Assembly: GCA_000711775.1 (NCBI GenBank)
Contig: ARYC01000783.1
Location: 62,001 to 126,000, forward strand
Origin: Oxytricha trifallax
Taxonomy: Eukaryota; Ciliophora; Spirotrichea; Sporadotrichida; Oxytrichidae
DNA length: 64,000 nucleotides
Direction: 5' to 3'
Positions within the stretch are counted from its first letter, which is position 1, and every line of letters begins with the position of its first letter. Of the stretch, positions 11,595 to 22,170 are shown in pieces. Position numbers and translations under genes: made by a program. The notes under the pieces were generated by a model that ran no database searches, was not told the origin of the DNA, and saw only the letters and a list, made by a program, of their open reading frames with translations.

Positions 11595-13041
11595 TCACTC
11601 AAAATTCACTTTTGAATCATGTGGGAATGGTCTGAAGTTTATCTTACTTAAATACATCTCTATCTGCTCTATTTATATGTCTGATCTTGAGTTTGGTTTC
11701 ATTATTATTGATTCTGGCATATGTTTTATTGATTAAGAAACTCTGGTTTTGTCTATAAATTGCTTTATTCTTTACTTAGCAATTTTCTCGCACCTTGTTG
11801 AGGAGTAATCGTTGCGAGGCATATCGCACTCTATTATTATAGCTGCTAAAGCCCACACATCCCACTAAAAGTCACCATCTCTCCAGTCTTCTATTTCTGG
11901 ATAGTACCCTTGAGTTCCCATTACAGTTCCAAGCCTTGATACTTCCACTCTTTAGGCCTCTGTTGAAATCAATTATTGCTACTTTTACTGGTGAAAAGTT
12001 TATCATTATATTTTCTGGTTTCAAATCTCTGTGAACAAACCCTAACTTGTGAAACTCTTTAATACCTTGTATGGTTTGGGTTGCTGTTTATTTAAGCTAC
12101 TTTAGATTCCTTTGATTTGTTATGAAATCTCTTAGGGTCATTTTTTGAGTTGTAGTCTGAAAGCAACATGATCCTTGGCAAGGAGAACAGCATCTAACTT
12201 GATCAAATAACTACATTCTTTGAACTTTGCTTGAGTGAGTACCTGATACTCATTTATAAACTCCATTTAATATTTATCATCACTTTATAGATAGTTGAAG
12301 GGATACACCCTGTATGCATATTGATGATCATTGATAACTTTCTTATCAAAGAAGTCTTCTAATATAATGTAGCTTTAAAGTGAAATGTCTAGTTCAATTT
12401 AGGCAAGAACAGGAATCTTTTTATATTGAATTTTAATCATGATCTTTGTGATTTCGGATGCTAGTAGGTTGAATGATTTTCTCACATATTCTGATTCACT
12501 TGTTCGAGAGCTCTACCACTTTCGAAGATTCTCTTGCTTTTTCTTTTGTTTAGTAGCTTCATTTCATCTTCATGCTTTTCATTTTCTTTTTCTTTCTTGT
12601 GAGCTTTTAAAAGATGCTTCCTTAAATCTCTTTTATGCGCATACTCATTATGGCACTCGAAGCAATCATACTTTCCGTCGATTTTATCGTGCTTTAAGTA
12701 AACAGTTGGCTTGACTTCTCTATGCTCTTCCATATGCCTATACCAACTATATTATGAGCGAAGTCTCTCTCACACTTCACACAATAGTAGACTTCTACTT
12801 CTTCAGTTTGTATAGGAATTTCATTAATACCTTTCTCTTCCTCTCTGCCTTCCACACATTTGTTTGCCATTTATTTTCTATTATTAATTTCTATTTTAAT
12901 AACAGAGACCTCAAGTGTTAGCTCTGGTAGTTCTTTATGAGAGTTCATCTCGCAGCTATCACACTTTTTATTGCTGCCAAAGGTAAGTCTCATTTAGTTT
13001 GATGGAAGTGCTGTTGTTTTTCTTAAAATATTAGAGCTCAT
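11595..13041 (-). pseudogene. T1 zinc-finger/kinase gene (57-kDa type), frame broken
   Basis: Reads from ATG 13041 to TGA 11595 and aligns throughout with the T7 copy. Two C2H2 fingers lie near the N-terminus, then a kinase domain with the catalytic loop and a DFN triplet. The span of 1447 nt is 2 nt short of the 1449 expected, and small indels shift the frame, including in the first finger. A standard-code open piece at 12482-12733 shows the fingers. Same role as in T7: a TBE accessory protein of unknown function. Confidence 0.8.
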
Positions 13042-13576
13042 AATTTAAATTTGAATTTAAAATTATAAAACTGCCTCTTTAACTGAGAGCTTTTATGAGA
13101 GCTTTGCAAGCCTACAAGTTTAAAGGGAAGTTCTTAGAGTATTAGAGAAGAAATATAAGTATTAAGAGACAATCCAGCTCTAAATATGGGGGGGAAGTAA
13201 ACATTTTTACTTTCAATAATAAGTTAATTACAGCACGTGCCGATTTAGGAGGTGCACCTAATTAAGTAGGTACTGCTTTAAGAGGTATTTTGTGATTTTA
13301 TGATTAAATTTAGGGTGCACCTAATTAAGTACAAGCATTTTAGGAGCTGCTCCAAATTAAGTACGTACCAATTTAAATTTAAAAATATGGAAAAAAAGCA
13401 GTAAAAATTGATATCAATCTCTCAAGTTTGAAACCAGTTCTCAAAACCTTCTCCATATCCTACTTAGAGGTTGACCTCCTATAGGATGCCAATATTTAAT
13501 AGTAAGTTTTACAGAGATATATAATTGAAATCAATAAACTTAAATTTGAAAATTATTTCTAAGATCTGTAAACACG
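13042..13576. promoter_or_regulatory. T1 divergent intergenic region with hairpin repeats
   Basis: Lies between the divergently oriented kinase and 22-kDa genes. At 13230-13375 it has copies of AATTAAGTACGTAC-like and TTAGGAGxTGCxCCTAA-like motifs, partly self-complementary, matching T4, T7 and T9. A likely shared promoter, by position only. Confidence 0.45.
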
Positions 13577-14376
13577 ATGGAGTCAATGAATGATGCAATG
13601 TAAAGAGTGCAAGCACAAAAATTGATTCAAAGAATTAGAAGCAAGGAGGATTTGCAACGCTACCTGGTGCTGCTAGGTAATGAACTCATAGTAATTAATC
13701 TTGATTATGTAATTGTTTTGTTCCTGCCAACGATTGCCAACGATGGAAGGTACTAAAATATCATCTCTAAGAGCAATACTCTGCGAAGAGAAGAAAGCAT
13801 TTAAAACTTAAGATGTAAAGTTTGCAGAGATTCCAAACTATCCAGAAATCTAAGTGACCAACTTATATGATAATGCTATGAATGACCCTGAGGTTTCGCA
13901 GTACCTGCCTACTAAGAAGCAGTTGTCAAATAAACTACCTGAAAGAAACTCTATTTCTTTGGCATACATGCAACAATAGAAGGTGATTACTTAAAAGAAA
14001 TTATTCAAGAATCTCATAAGAAATGGTACAGCATTTCTTCAGAAGATAAGGAAAAACAAGGGATCAAGATAAGTGAGAGCTGGCTATCAGAGCTGTAGAA
14101 GCACCTTTATATTTCAAGCAAGAATTGAAGCTTACTTATTTAGAAAAATCTGGTAGTGGGATCTTTTTTATGAAGGAATAGAGCAAGCTTCACAGAGAGT
14201 GAAAGTCGCAGACAAAGTATGAAGTTAGAAAGAGACTTTATTCAAATATTTAGCCTCTAGAATCAGTGAACATAGATGCTGGAGCTGTCATCAAGAGAAG
14301 AAACATAGGCCCAAGCAAGCCTTAAGAGTAAGAAAAGAAAGAGAAGCCAGCTCCCTCTAAAGAATGTTAAATATGA
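13577..14376 (+). pseudogene. T1 22-kDa-type gene, decayed
   Basis: ATG at 13577, end equivalent to the TGA at 14374-14376. Aligns with the intact-looking T4 copy but carries extra and missing bases, for example a duplicated stretch in the FLPT region. The second intron's donor is altered from GT to GC. It converges on the transposase, whose stop lies 9 bp beyond. Confidence 0.75.
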
Positions 14377-14385
14377 CTTCTGTAT

Positions 14386-15384
14386 TCATTAATTTTACTA
14401 CAAACTTATTTATATAAATTCACTCTCCCTTCTTTAGCACAATTTTATGCCAACTAATTATCTACTCTCTTCGCTGAACTTTTAATAAAGTTTACAGTAT
14501 CGATAAGTAGGTCATGCATCAAGTGGTAAAGCAGCAGTTTCTTGTAATGACCTTTTAGTATACCCCAGTAGAATTCAAATCCATTAAACTACGGGCTGTA
14601 AGGTACGTTGAACACTGGTGTTATTCTTAGTTGCTCATAACTCTTCCTTGTTTCTTTAGTCTTATGAACAGAAAGATTATCAACAAACAGTATGATCTCT
14701 AGAGCGAGAATTAATAACATAAGTTTCTAAATCAGTATCCTCACTAATTCCTCCAAGAATTGCCATTTTTATACCTTGACTTTCTAGTCATATACTTCTA
14801 TATTACTATTCCTCTTATACCAAGACTTCTAGATGAAAGTGTTGAAGGTAAACACAGCCTCGTCAGCATGAATAAACTTAATATTATTCTATTAGGCTCT
14901 CTGCATTTAATTATAAATATAATTTAAGTTGTTGTTGTAAAATGGCAGAGTGAAATCAATTACTCTCTAGATACGATTTACACCTTTGTAAGAGACACCG
15001 TTTATTTTATAAATGTTTGCAACAGATTATGCATAGATCTTCAACTCAGGGAACTGGGGGTGAAACATAAGAGCTCGTTGGTCGAGAGAGAAGTGAGCCC
15101 AATACTTCAAAGTTTTTCATTAATAAGATAATCAATATGCTTCTATAGAAACTTTGACTCCCTCTAACGCATAGAATTCAGCTATTTTGCTTTAGTTACA
15201 CTGCTATAAGGGAGAGGGAGCGAACTGTTGATGGACTTCACTTTAAGAGCTGTGCAATTGACTTATAATTAAGTACTGGTTTGACTTATTCACTGTAGAT
15301 ATCACATCCATAACGCAGTTTAAACACTAAATCTTATACTCTATCATAAATAGACCCCAAAAGCTTGTTATTTTTGTCTCGCAT
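14386..15384 (-). pseudogene. T1 DDE transposase with internal deletion
   Basis: IS630/Tc1-type transposase reading from ATG 15384 to TGA 14386. Compared with the 354-residue copies in T4, T7 and T9 it lacks about 66 bp around 14700, between the first and second catalytic Asp regions, and has further small changes. The HADEA motif of the first Asp and the NGIEFYW motif of the catalytic Glu are still recognisable. Probably not functional. Confidence 0.85.
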
Positions 15385-15904
15385 TTAATTAATAACCCCA
15401 ACCCCTAACAAATTCCATACAAATCAAAGCACTTGTAAACCTCACTAAGGAGTTTTGGGGTTTTTAATGGAATCAAAATATTGAATATAAATTAAAATTT
15501 GATTCATGAATATATCTTATAATATTATCCTATCCATAATTTTTATTATTTTAAGATACCAAGAACAAAGTTCTATTTTATTATCAAGATTTTAAAATTC
15601 TCTATAGAACTTTGAATATATCACAAATAAATATAATAAAGAAAACTGTTAGCTGATATTGAATATAAAAACTTCTTGAGTTTATGTAAAAAAAAATTTT
15701 ATAATATTAGCTTACTAAAATAAACTATTCAAATTATCTCAATATAATTATAGTATAAATATATACTTAAATACGTAATTTGATTGTTTTTATATAAGAT
15801 ACTAATTATATGCGTTCCCTACATTATAAAAGTAGGTAACCGACTTTGATAATTATTATAAATTTTTTATATTAAAAATGGCCTAAATTTTAATCAGAAT
15901 ATAA

Positions 15905-16400
15905 AAGATGGAATGTGAGTTTCATCTAATTAGTATAAATTGTCTATCTAAAAATCACCAGTTGATGCTCTAAAAGCCATAATGAAATATCCAAAGTAGC
16001 TAATTCCATCATACTCAATGTTTTCATCACTTGTCTTAATTTTGAGTAGTGTAAAGATTAATCCATAAACTATAACCACAAAAGCATATAGCATAATGAA
16101 AAATCTAAGATCCATGAATACTGCTTTTAACATACTCACCTGGTAACTAAATCCTTAAAAAACTCTTAAAACTTCACAAAGCTTAATGAATATCAATATC
16201 AGCATACAACTATGCATAATTACAATTCCGTCATATGTTATTTCTTAAGCATCGATAATCACTATAACAAAATAGAGAAGAGTAAGTGCTTGATCAACTA
16301 CATTCCAAAGATCATTAAAATAATTCTCAAAGCCTATTCTTGATATCATCAACAATTCATAATATTCAATAAAAACCATGATATTTTCAATTTTATAAAA
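15905..16400 (-). CDS. Ion channel MDS: S3-S5 and pore region
   Basis: Open for about 160 codons in ciliate code. The segment starts with an EYYELLMI…ENYFNDLWNVVDQ region, typical of the S2-S3 loop and S3 of TRP/polycystin cation channels. A hydrophobic helix, a basic LRVFQG linker and a strong S5 helix (FFIMLYAFVVIVYGLIF) follow, then the pore helix YFGYFIMAFRASTGDF. The next helix in the family, S6, is found at 10720-11205 on the same strand. The protein likely conducts cations in the plasma or ciliary membrane. Coding similarity fades near 15905, where an AT-rich IES with T1 in it begins. The N-terminal half was not found with confidence; it may be beyond T2. Confidence 0.7.
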
Positions 16401-16931
16401 TTGATAATTAAGGATCATGTATAATAAATATTAAAATTAATCAAATTAATGTTGTAAAGTTGCTTTACTTTAAATATAATTAATGCAGTAATTAAGTTTA
16501 TGAGTCGGCAAACTATATAATTTGCCGAAGCTTTCTGGATTTTATGAATCAATAAATTTAATTCATGAATTGATATATAATATCAAGATTAGTTCATTAT
16601 TAAAAAACACTTTGAATTTATAAATTCTTTTAGATTTATAATAAATTTTCAGAATTGTAATTGCACACTTAATTTATTATATAATAATTATTTTTTTCTT
16701 AATTGTATTAAACTTTAGTTTTTGAATTTCTAAATTTATAAAGGAAATTTTAATCATAAACTTACCTTAAACTGATAAATTTAAATATGATATTATCTTG
16801 AATATTGTCAAATCTACTGTATGTGCTAGATAATTTCGAAAATCACCTCTGCCAAATGTACTAGACTTTATTAGTCAAAGAATTAAAGAGGATTATATTT
16901 AAATTAATTAATAAATAAAAATGCCAATCAT
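16401..16931. other. AT-rich spacer or IES
   Basis: Very AT-rich with no supported gene; lies between the ion-channel segment and element T2. Confidence 0.5.
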
Positions 16932-17092
16932 AATAAAAATCCCAAAACTCTTTCAGTAGTTTGATTGAGTTTTTGATTGATAAAAGTAGACTAATAGTGC
17001 ATACTTTATTAGGGTTTTAATAGGGTTTATGTAGGGTTTAATGTTTAAATATTAGTAATTAAGTGAGTTTATAAAGCCAGTTTATAAATATT

Positions 17093-18536
17093 TCATACAG
17101 TCTTAAGCTTTGAGTCATGCGGTAGTTCTCTGAATTTTATTTTTTCTAAGTTGCTGTTTGATTGTTTCTATTGTGTTTTAATTCTCATAGCTTTGCTTGA
17201 TTGTTGTAGAGTATGTAAGCTCTCTGAGGCCTCCATTTATTTTATTTTTTTCGAAATATTGCTTGATTCTTTACTTTGAATCATTCTCACCCTTGCAGCT
17301 AATGAAATCGTTTCTTGGCATGACGCTCTCTATTATTATTACTGCTAGAGCCCAGATATCCCATTAAGTGTCTCCATCTCTCCAATCCTCTCTCTCCGGG
17401 AAATATCCAGGAGTGCCGTAAACATTTCCTTATGCAGAGGCTTGAACTCTTTGAGCTCTGTTGAAGTCAATAATATAATCTCTAAGAGGCTGAAAGTTCA
17501 TCATGATGTTCTCTGGCTTTAAGTCTCTATGAACATAACCAAGCTTGTGAAGCTCTTCAATACCTTCAACTATTTTCTGCACTATTTAGCCAATTCATCT
17601 TTGGCATCTATTGCCAGATAAGAATTCTCTGTAAGTCATTTCAAATAAAGGAAGCCTGAAGGCTACATGATCTTTACCAAGTAAAATAGCATCAAGCTAG
17701 ATGATATGCCTGCACTCATTTAACTTTGCCTTTTAAATAGCATAATACTCATTATCAAATTCCATTTGAAACTTGTCATCAGCAAGGAAGTAATTGAAAG
17801 GATATATCTTGTAAGCATAATATTCCTCAGTAATGACTCTCTTCTCTATTTATCTTCAAGGTGAGGTAGTTTTCTAGGCAAGAATCTAAGTGAATAATTT
17901 TTAATATAGGAATCTTAATCTCCTCAATTTTTACCAGTATTTTATTTATCTCAGATACTGGAAAGTTCTTGACAGCTTTCTTCATTTTGACTTACTTTAT
18001 ACTTCAACTCTAAGAGACTCGGCAGGATTTCTTGATTTCTTTTTTATAGGAAACTTTTTCCTGTAGGTTCATGAATAAATACAAAACTTTGTTTGTGTTC
18101 TTTATTTAAGTGCACTTTGAAGTCTCTTGTATGAGAAAATGGCCTCTCTCATAACTCACAGATATATTTGCCATCCTTCTTTTAATGCTTTAGATATAAC
18201 CTGGGCATATCGTTGTGTATATCTCTAAATGTCTCTCGTAAGTTGACTTGTAGAGGAAAACTTTATTGCATTCTTTGCATTAATAGTCTACTTTGGCTTG
18301 AAATGACTAATGCTCTATGGCGGGTTGTTTTACCTCCTCCTCAATTTGTACAGCTTCTATGATGATCGACTGCTTAATTTATATTTAAATCTCAAAGCTA
18401 GACTGGTCAAAGTTGTCATAAGTAGACTCCCACTGAGTACAAGCGTCTCTGGTCTCAAATTTTCTTGGTTGCTGGAATGATAATTTTTGTTGACTTTACC
18501 CAAGTAATGCTGCTCTTCTCATAAGGTTGCGCTCAT
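17093..18536 (-). pseudogene. T2 zinc-finger/kinase gene, frame broken
   Basis: ATG at 18536, TGA at 17093-17095. The C-terminal kinase part shows VHRDLKPENIM-like catalytic loop, IIDFNRAQ and YFPERE motifs when read on the minus strand. Zinc-finger pairs lie near 18100-18300. The span is not a multiple of three, so at least one indel is present. The family-2 protein is clearly related to, but diverged from, the family-1 protein. Confidence 0.75.
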
Positions 18537-18959
18537 TTTAGTTTGCTGATATATTTTGTTATATGAATGATGAAATCTACCAAAAAAACTATAATAGTAG
18601 AGTTTAAGACTCTCTGGTAGATTCTATGCTGAGAGGTAAGAAAATAAAATCACCATAAAAGACTAAAAGTTGATATATTTTCTGAGTACATTTAACATTT
18701 AAGTAAATTAAAAAGCTCCTAAAGAAGTTTTATTTTTAGGAGGTCCTCCAAAAATAATTAAAACATTATTAGGAGCAATTTAATGGAGATCAATCTGTGA
18801 AACTTCGAGTAAGTTTTTCAATGCTTCTTTTCATATCTATCAAGGTTGACCTCCAAGTGGATCTCCCTATTTAGTAGTAAATATTTTTTAAGTTCAGAAT
18901 GGATATCCATAATTTTTTAATTTCAAACCATTTTAGAAAGAGGAAGCAAATGGAGTCTA
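18537..18959. promoter_or_regulatory. T2 divergent intergenic region
   Basis: Between divergent kinase and 22-kDa genes. At 18700-18790 the AGGAGGTCCTCC and AGCTCCTAAA motifs form short inverted repeats. Candidate shared promoter; inferred from position and from conservation with T3 and T5. Confidence 0.4.
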
Positions 18960-19743
18960 TGAATGAAGCAATGAAGAGAATTAAATCTCAAGATTTGATA
19001 GGAAAATTTCGAAGTAAAGAGCACTTCTATAGATATTTTGTATAGCAAGGTAAGTTCTTAACTAAGATTAATAAATCCATTATAGTTGGATTGTTCTTGC
19101 CGACTTAGGAGGGAACTAATCTCATTCTTAAAAGCCTTACTGAGTGAAGAGAAAAAAGCTTTTAAGTCTAATGAAATTAGGATGATAGAGATACCTAACT
19201 ACCCTGAAATATCAGTGACAAACCTATATGATGATGCTATGAGTGATCCGGATGTTGCTCTCTACCTTCCATCAAAGCTACAGCTCTCTAAATAAGTTGC
19301 CAGAGAGAAACTTCTTATTTGGTGTTCTTGCAACTCTGAAACCTGAGTACTTAAATGAAGTTATTTAAGAAGCTCATAAGAAACGTTTTAGCATCTCTCC
19401 TAAAGAAGAAGAGAAGCAGGGAATTAAAATTAGTGACACCTGGCTCTAGGAATTGCAGAAGCATCCATTCAACTCTAGTAAGCTTAGTCTTCTAATTTTA
19501 TAGAAAAACCTGGCACTGCTATATACTTGATGAAAGAGCGCAGCAAATTAAACAGAGAGAGAGAGAGAGTCTCAAGTAAAGCATGAATTGAGTAAGAGAC
19601 TTTTCAAAGATTTATGAAAGCCAGACGAGATGAACATAGATGCTGCAGCTGGCACTAAGAGAAGATACATAGGCCCAAGCAAGCCTTAAGGGGAAGAAAA
19701 TAAAAAGAAGCCATATCCCTTTACGGGTTAGTTTAATATGTGA
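18960..19743 (+). pseudogene. T2 22-kDa-type gene with two tiny introns
   Basis: ATG at 18960, TGA at 19741-19743. A GTAAGT…TATAG intron of 36 nt lies at 19050-19085 and a GTAAGC…TATAG intron of 26 nt at 19478-19503, at the same places as in other TBEs. The product has the GLFLPTQEGT, IPNYPEISVTNLYDD and LPERNxFFGxL blocks shared by all copies. Small indels (for example near 19110 and 19290) break the frame in this copy. Function of the protein is unknown. Confidence 0.75.
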
Positions 19744-19749
19744 ACTTAT

Positions 19750-20797
19750 TCATTCGTTTAAATCTAAAACTAATATATAAACACAAAATCTCCCTTCTTT
19801 AGCAAATACTTTGGCTTTCTCATCGCTGACTCTCTTAGCAGCACTCTTATTAAAATCGATTATATCTATCATTATATCATGTATCAAAATGTAGAGCAGC
19901 AATTTCTTATAATTGCCTTTCAATATCACTCAATATAACTCTATTCCATTGAACTAAGGGCTATAAGGAAAATTAAATACAGGTGTTATGTTTAGCCTTT
20001 CATATTCTTCCTTGAGTCTTTAGTTTTATGAACTGATAAGTTATCAACGAACATAATAATCTCTTAGTCGGCGTACTATCTCTAAGCTATTGTAGGAACT
20101 TAATATATTATTTAGTCTTAATAGAGCGAGGTTGGATAATATAACTCATTAGCCCACTATCTTCATTGATTCCACCAAGGATTGCATTAGCTTATACTTT
20201 AATATTTTGATCATAAACTTAAATGTTACTATACCTCTTTTACCAAGACCTTAAAATAAAAGTATTGAATGTAAATACAGCTTCATCAGCGTGTATCAAC
20301 TTTATATTATGCTCTTAGGATCTTTGCATTTAATTGAATAAATAATTTAAATTAGTCTTATAAAATGGAATATTAAAGTCAATCACTCTCTTAATGCGAT
20401 TGACTGTCTTGGAAGATATTTCATTCTTTTATATATGTTCGCTATATATTAAGCAGAGAAGTGAAGCTCAGGAAATAGGCGATAAAACATCGCAGCTCTC
20501 TAGGCCAGAGAGAAGTGAGCCCATTTTTTAAGAGTCTTATCATTAATAAGATAATTGAAATGATTCTGCTAATATTTTTAAGGGTCTCTTAGGGCTTACA
20601 GTTAAGATGCTATCTCTTTAAATTCAATGCTTATAGACAATAAGACCTCAAAGTTGCTGGAGATTTATGGATTACCCTTGCTATAGATGTATAATTAAGA
20701 ATAGGTCTAGTTGATCACCAAAATCATCTCATCCATAAAGCAACTTAAACAATAAATCTATATACTTACTGTCATAAACTGACACAAAACCTTGCAT
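19750..20797 (-). pseudogene. T2 DDE transposase, frame broken
   Basis: IS630/Tc1-type transposase from ATG 20797 to TGA 19750. The three catalytic regions (HADEA, FVDNLSVH-like, NGIE-like) can be read on the minus strand but not in one uninterrupted frame. The stop lies 6 bp from the convergent 22-kDa stop. Confidence 0.8.
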
Positions 20798-21035
20798 ATA
20801 CTCACTTGAATTGCTAATATTTAAACATTAAACCCCTACATAAACCCTATTAAAACCCTAATAAAATATGCACTATTAGTCTACTTTTATCAATCAAAAA
20901 CTAAATCAAACTACTGAAAAGATTTTGGGGGTTTTGAATGGCTCTAATAGATTCTTAATGTAGCAAATAGCCAATACAAGTTAGCTTAAGCACAAGTTGT
21001 TGTATAATACTTCTTGAATCTTATTCTGCATCTGC

Positions 21036-21400
21036 ATGTATAGTGAAGAAATAGAGATCAAGTATATAGCTTATCAAAAATACCAAGTAAAGATAGAATT
21101 AGTTAATGAAGAACTTTTTGGCATATCTCTCCCATTTGAAATTGAGAATTGTTTAAATAAATTCGGTTTCAAAATATTCAAGATTTGGAGAGTCTCTGAG
21201 ATTTTTGATAAAATTCTTTTTATTTAGTGTATCTGGAATATTTATCAAATTAGATAGATAGATAATCGCTATAGGCAAGTGAAATTAAAAATCTAGAAAT
21301 AAAATATTCTAGACTTAATATATAATTTAATTATTACTATTAATACTATTAAATATACTATACCTTAAATTAGTTAATTATGTATATACATTAGGTTTCT
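21036..21400 (+). CDS. Weak candidate coding segment
   Basis: A plus-strand frame is open from ATG 21036 through about 21400 in ciliate code, with an acidic start and mixed hydrophobic residues (LPFEIENCLNKFGFKIFKIW). Another plus frame over the same bases, starting at 20938, is also open, so chance is a real possibility. It ends where the minus-strand segment begins. Confidence 0.2.
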
Positions 21401-21489
21401 CAAAGATTTTTGCAGGTACTGAGGACTGCCAGTTCGGTCCTTACCTGCAACTAAGGTGTTCTCTAGGGCGGCATATCCCGCGCCTCCAG

Positions 21490-22165
21490 TGTGGTCGGCA
21501 GTCTGATTTTTTTTATTTTTTGTTGTTGTCCTTGTCGTATATTTTCCAGATGTCGTCGATGCTCTTTTCAATGTTGGAGTTTTGAGTAGTTTTCTTGAAT
21601 TCGTAGGCATCGATATCCATGGAGTTGTCGTCATCAGGAATCGACTTAGTAGTTATAGAACTAACCTCTTATGCGCTAGCTTCTGTTTTTGCAGCAATAC
21701 TAGTACTGGTTTGTTCCTGGGGGACCACTTCCCTCGCCCTAAACTACATCAGCTTTCTTTGTTGTTGTTGGTCCGGTTTCCCTCTTAAGTAGTAATAGAT
21801 TTTATTTATAAAATTATATTAAATTTCAACTAAAGGTTAGCCACTCTTCTCATCTACACTCTTTCCTATATATTTGTCATAGTCATTCCAGAGTGATGGA
21901 TATGTGAGTGATTTTTTATCAATTTCAGTTGAGAAAATGACTGAGCTATCTTAAGAATATCTGGGATAAGCAATACTTGTAATTTAAGGGTAAGGTAACT
22001 AAGATTCAAAATACTCTTTAAGATTAATCTTTTTTTCGAGCATATAGCAAATGTAAGGATCAATACAGTTATTGAAGAGCAGGTTGTTGTTAAATTTAAG
22101 GCAAATAGTCCCCAGGAAGGGGCTGATCAAAGATTTTTAATCAATCTAAAAATCACAAAACTATA
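21490..22165 (-). CDS. Germline coding segment with EF-hand-like end
   Basis: One minus-strand frame in ciliate code runs without TGA for about 225 codons, from about 22165 down to about 21490. GC content rises in the C-terminal half. The N-terminal part has a hydrophobic CLKFNNNLLFNNCIDPYICY stretch; the middle is rich in aromatic and acidic residues; the C-terminal part reads MDIDAYEFKKT and then DDIWKIYDKDNN, which is how an EF-hand helix and the first half of its calcium loop look. The coding pattern weakens after that point, as if an MDS ended inside the EF-hand. A GC-rich piece at 21385-21480 may be another fragment. Family not identified. Confidence 0.5.
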
Positions 22166-22170
22166 AAATC

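Larger units (their letters stand above)
11477..15465 (-). mobile_element. TBE transposon T1, family 1, complete but decayed
   Basis: The ends are inverted repeats beginning with the telomere-like CAAAACCCCAAAACCCC; the direct repeat AAT lies at 11474-11476 and 15466-15468. Order from left: kinase gene (minus), 22-kDa gene (plus), transposase (minus), the TBE layout. Length 3989 bp is shorter than the other family-1 copies (4063-4076 bp), partly because of a deletion of about 66 bp in the transposase. It sits between two pieces of an ion-channel gene and would have to be removed from the developing macronucleus for that gene to be assembled. Confidence 0.93.
16935..20936 (-). mobile_element. 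TBE transposon T2, family 2, full length but decayed
   Basis: Inverted ends resemble CAAAACCCCAAAACC with a few changes (the first base is A), followed by the family-2 subterminal sequence TTTCAGTAGTTTGATTxAG; a direct repeat AAT lies at 16932-16934 and 20937-20939. Length 4002 bp. Kinase gene at left, 22-kDa gene in the middle, transposase at right. The telomere-like tips have drifted, which suggests an older insertion than T4, T7 or T9. Confidence 0.92.

Noticed and set aside
12439-12714. Plus-strand ORF of 91 codons
   Set aside because: It is the antisense shadow of the zinc-finger region of the T1 kinase gene.
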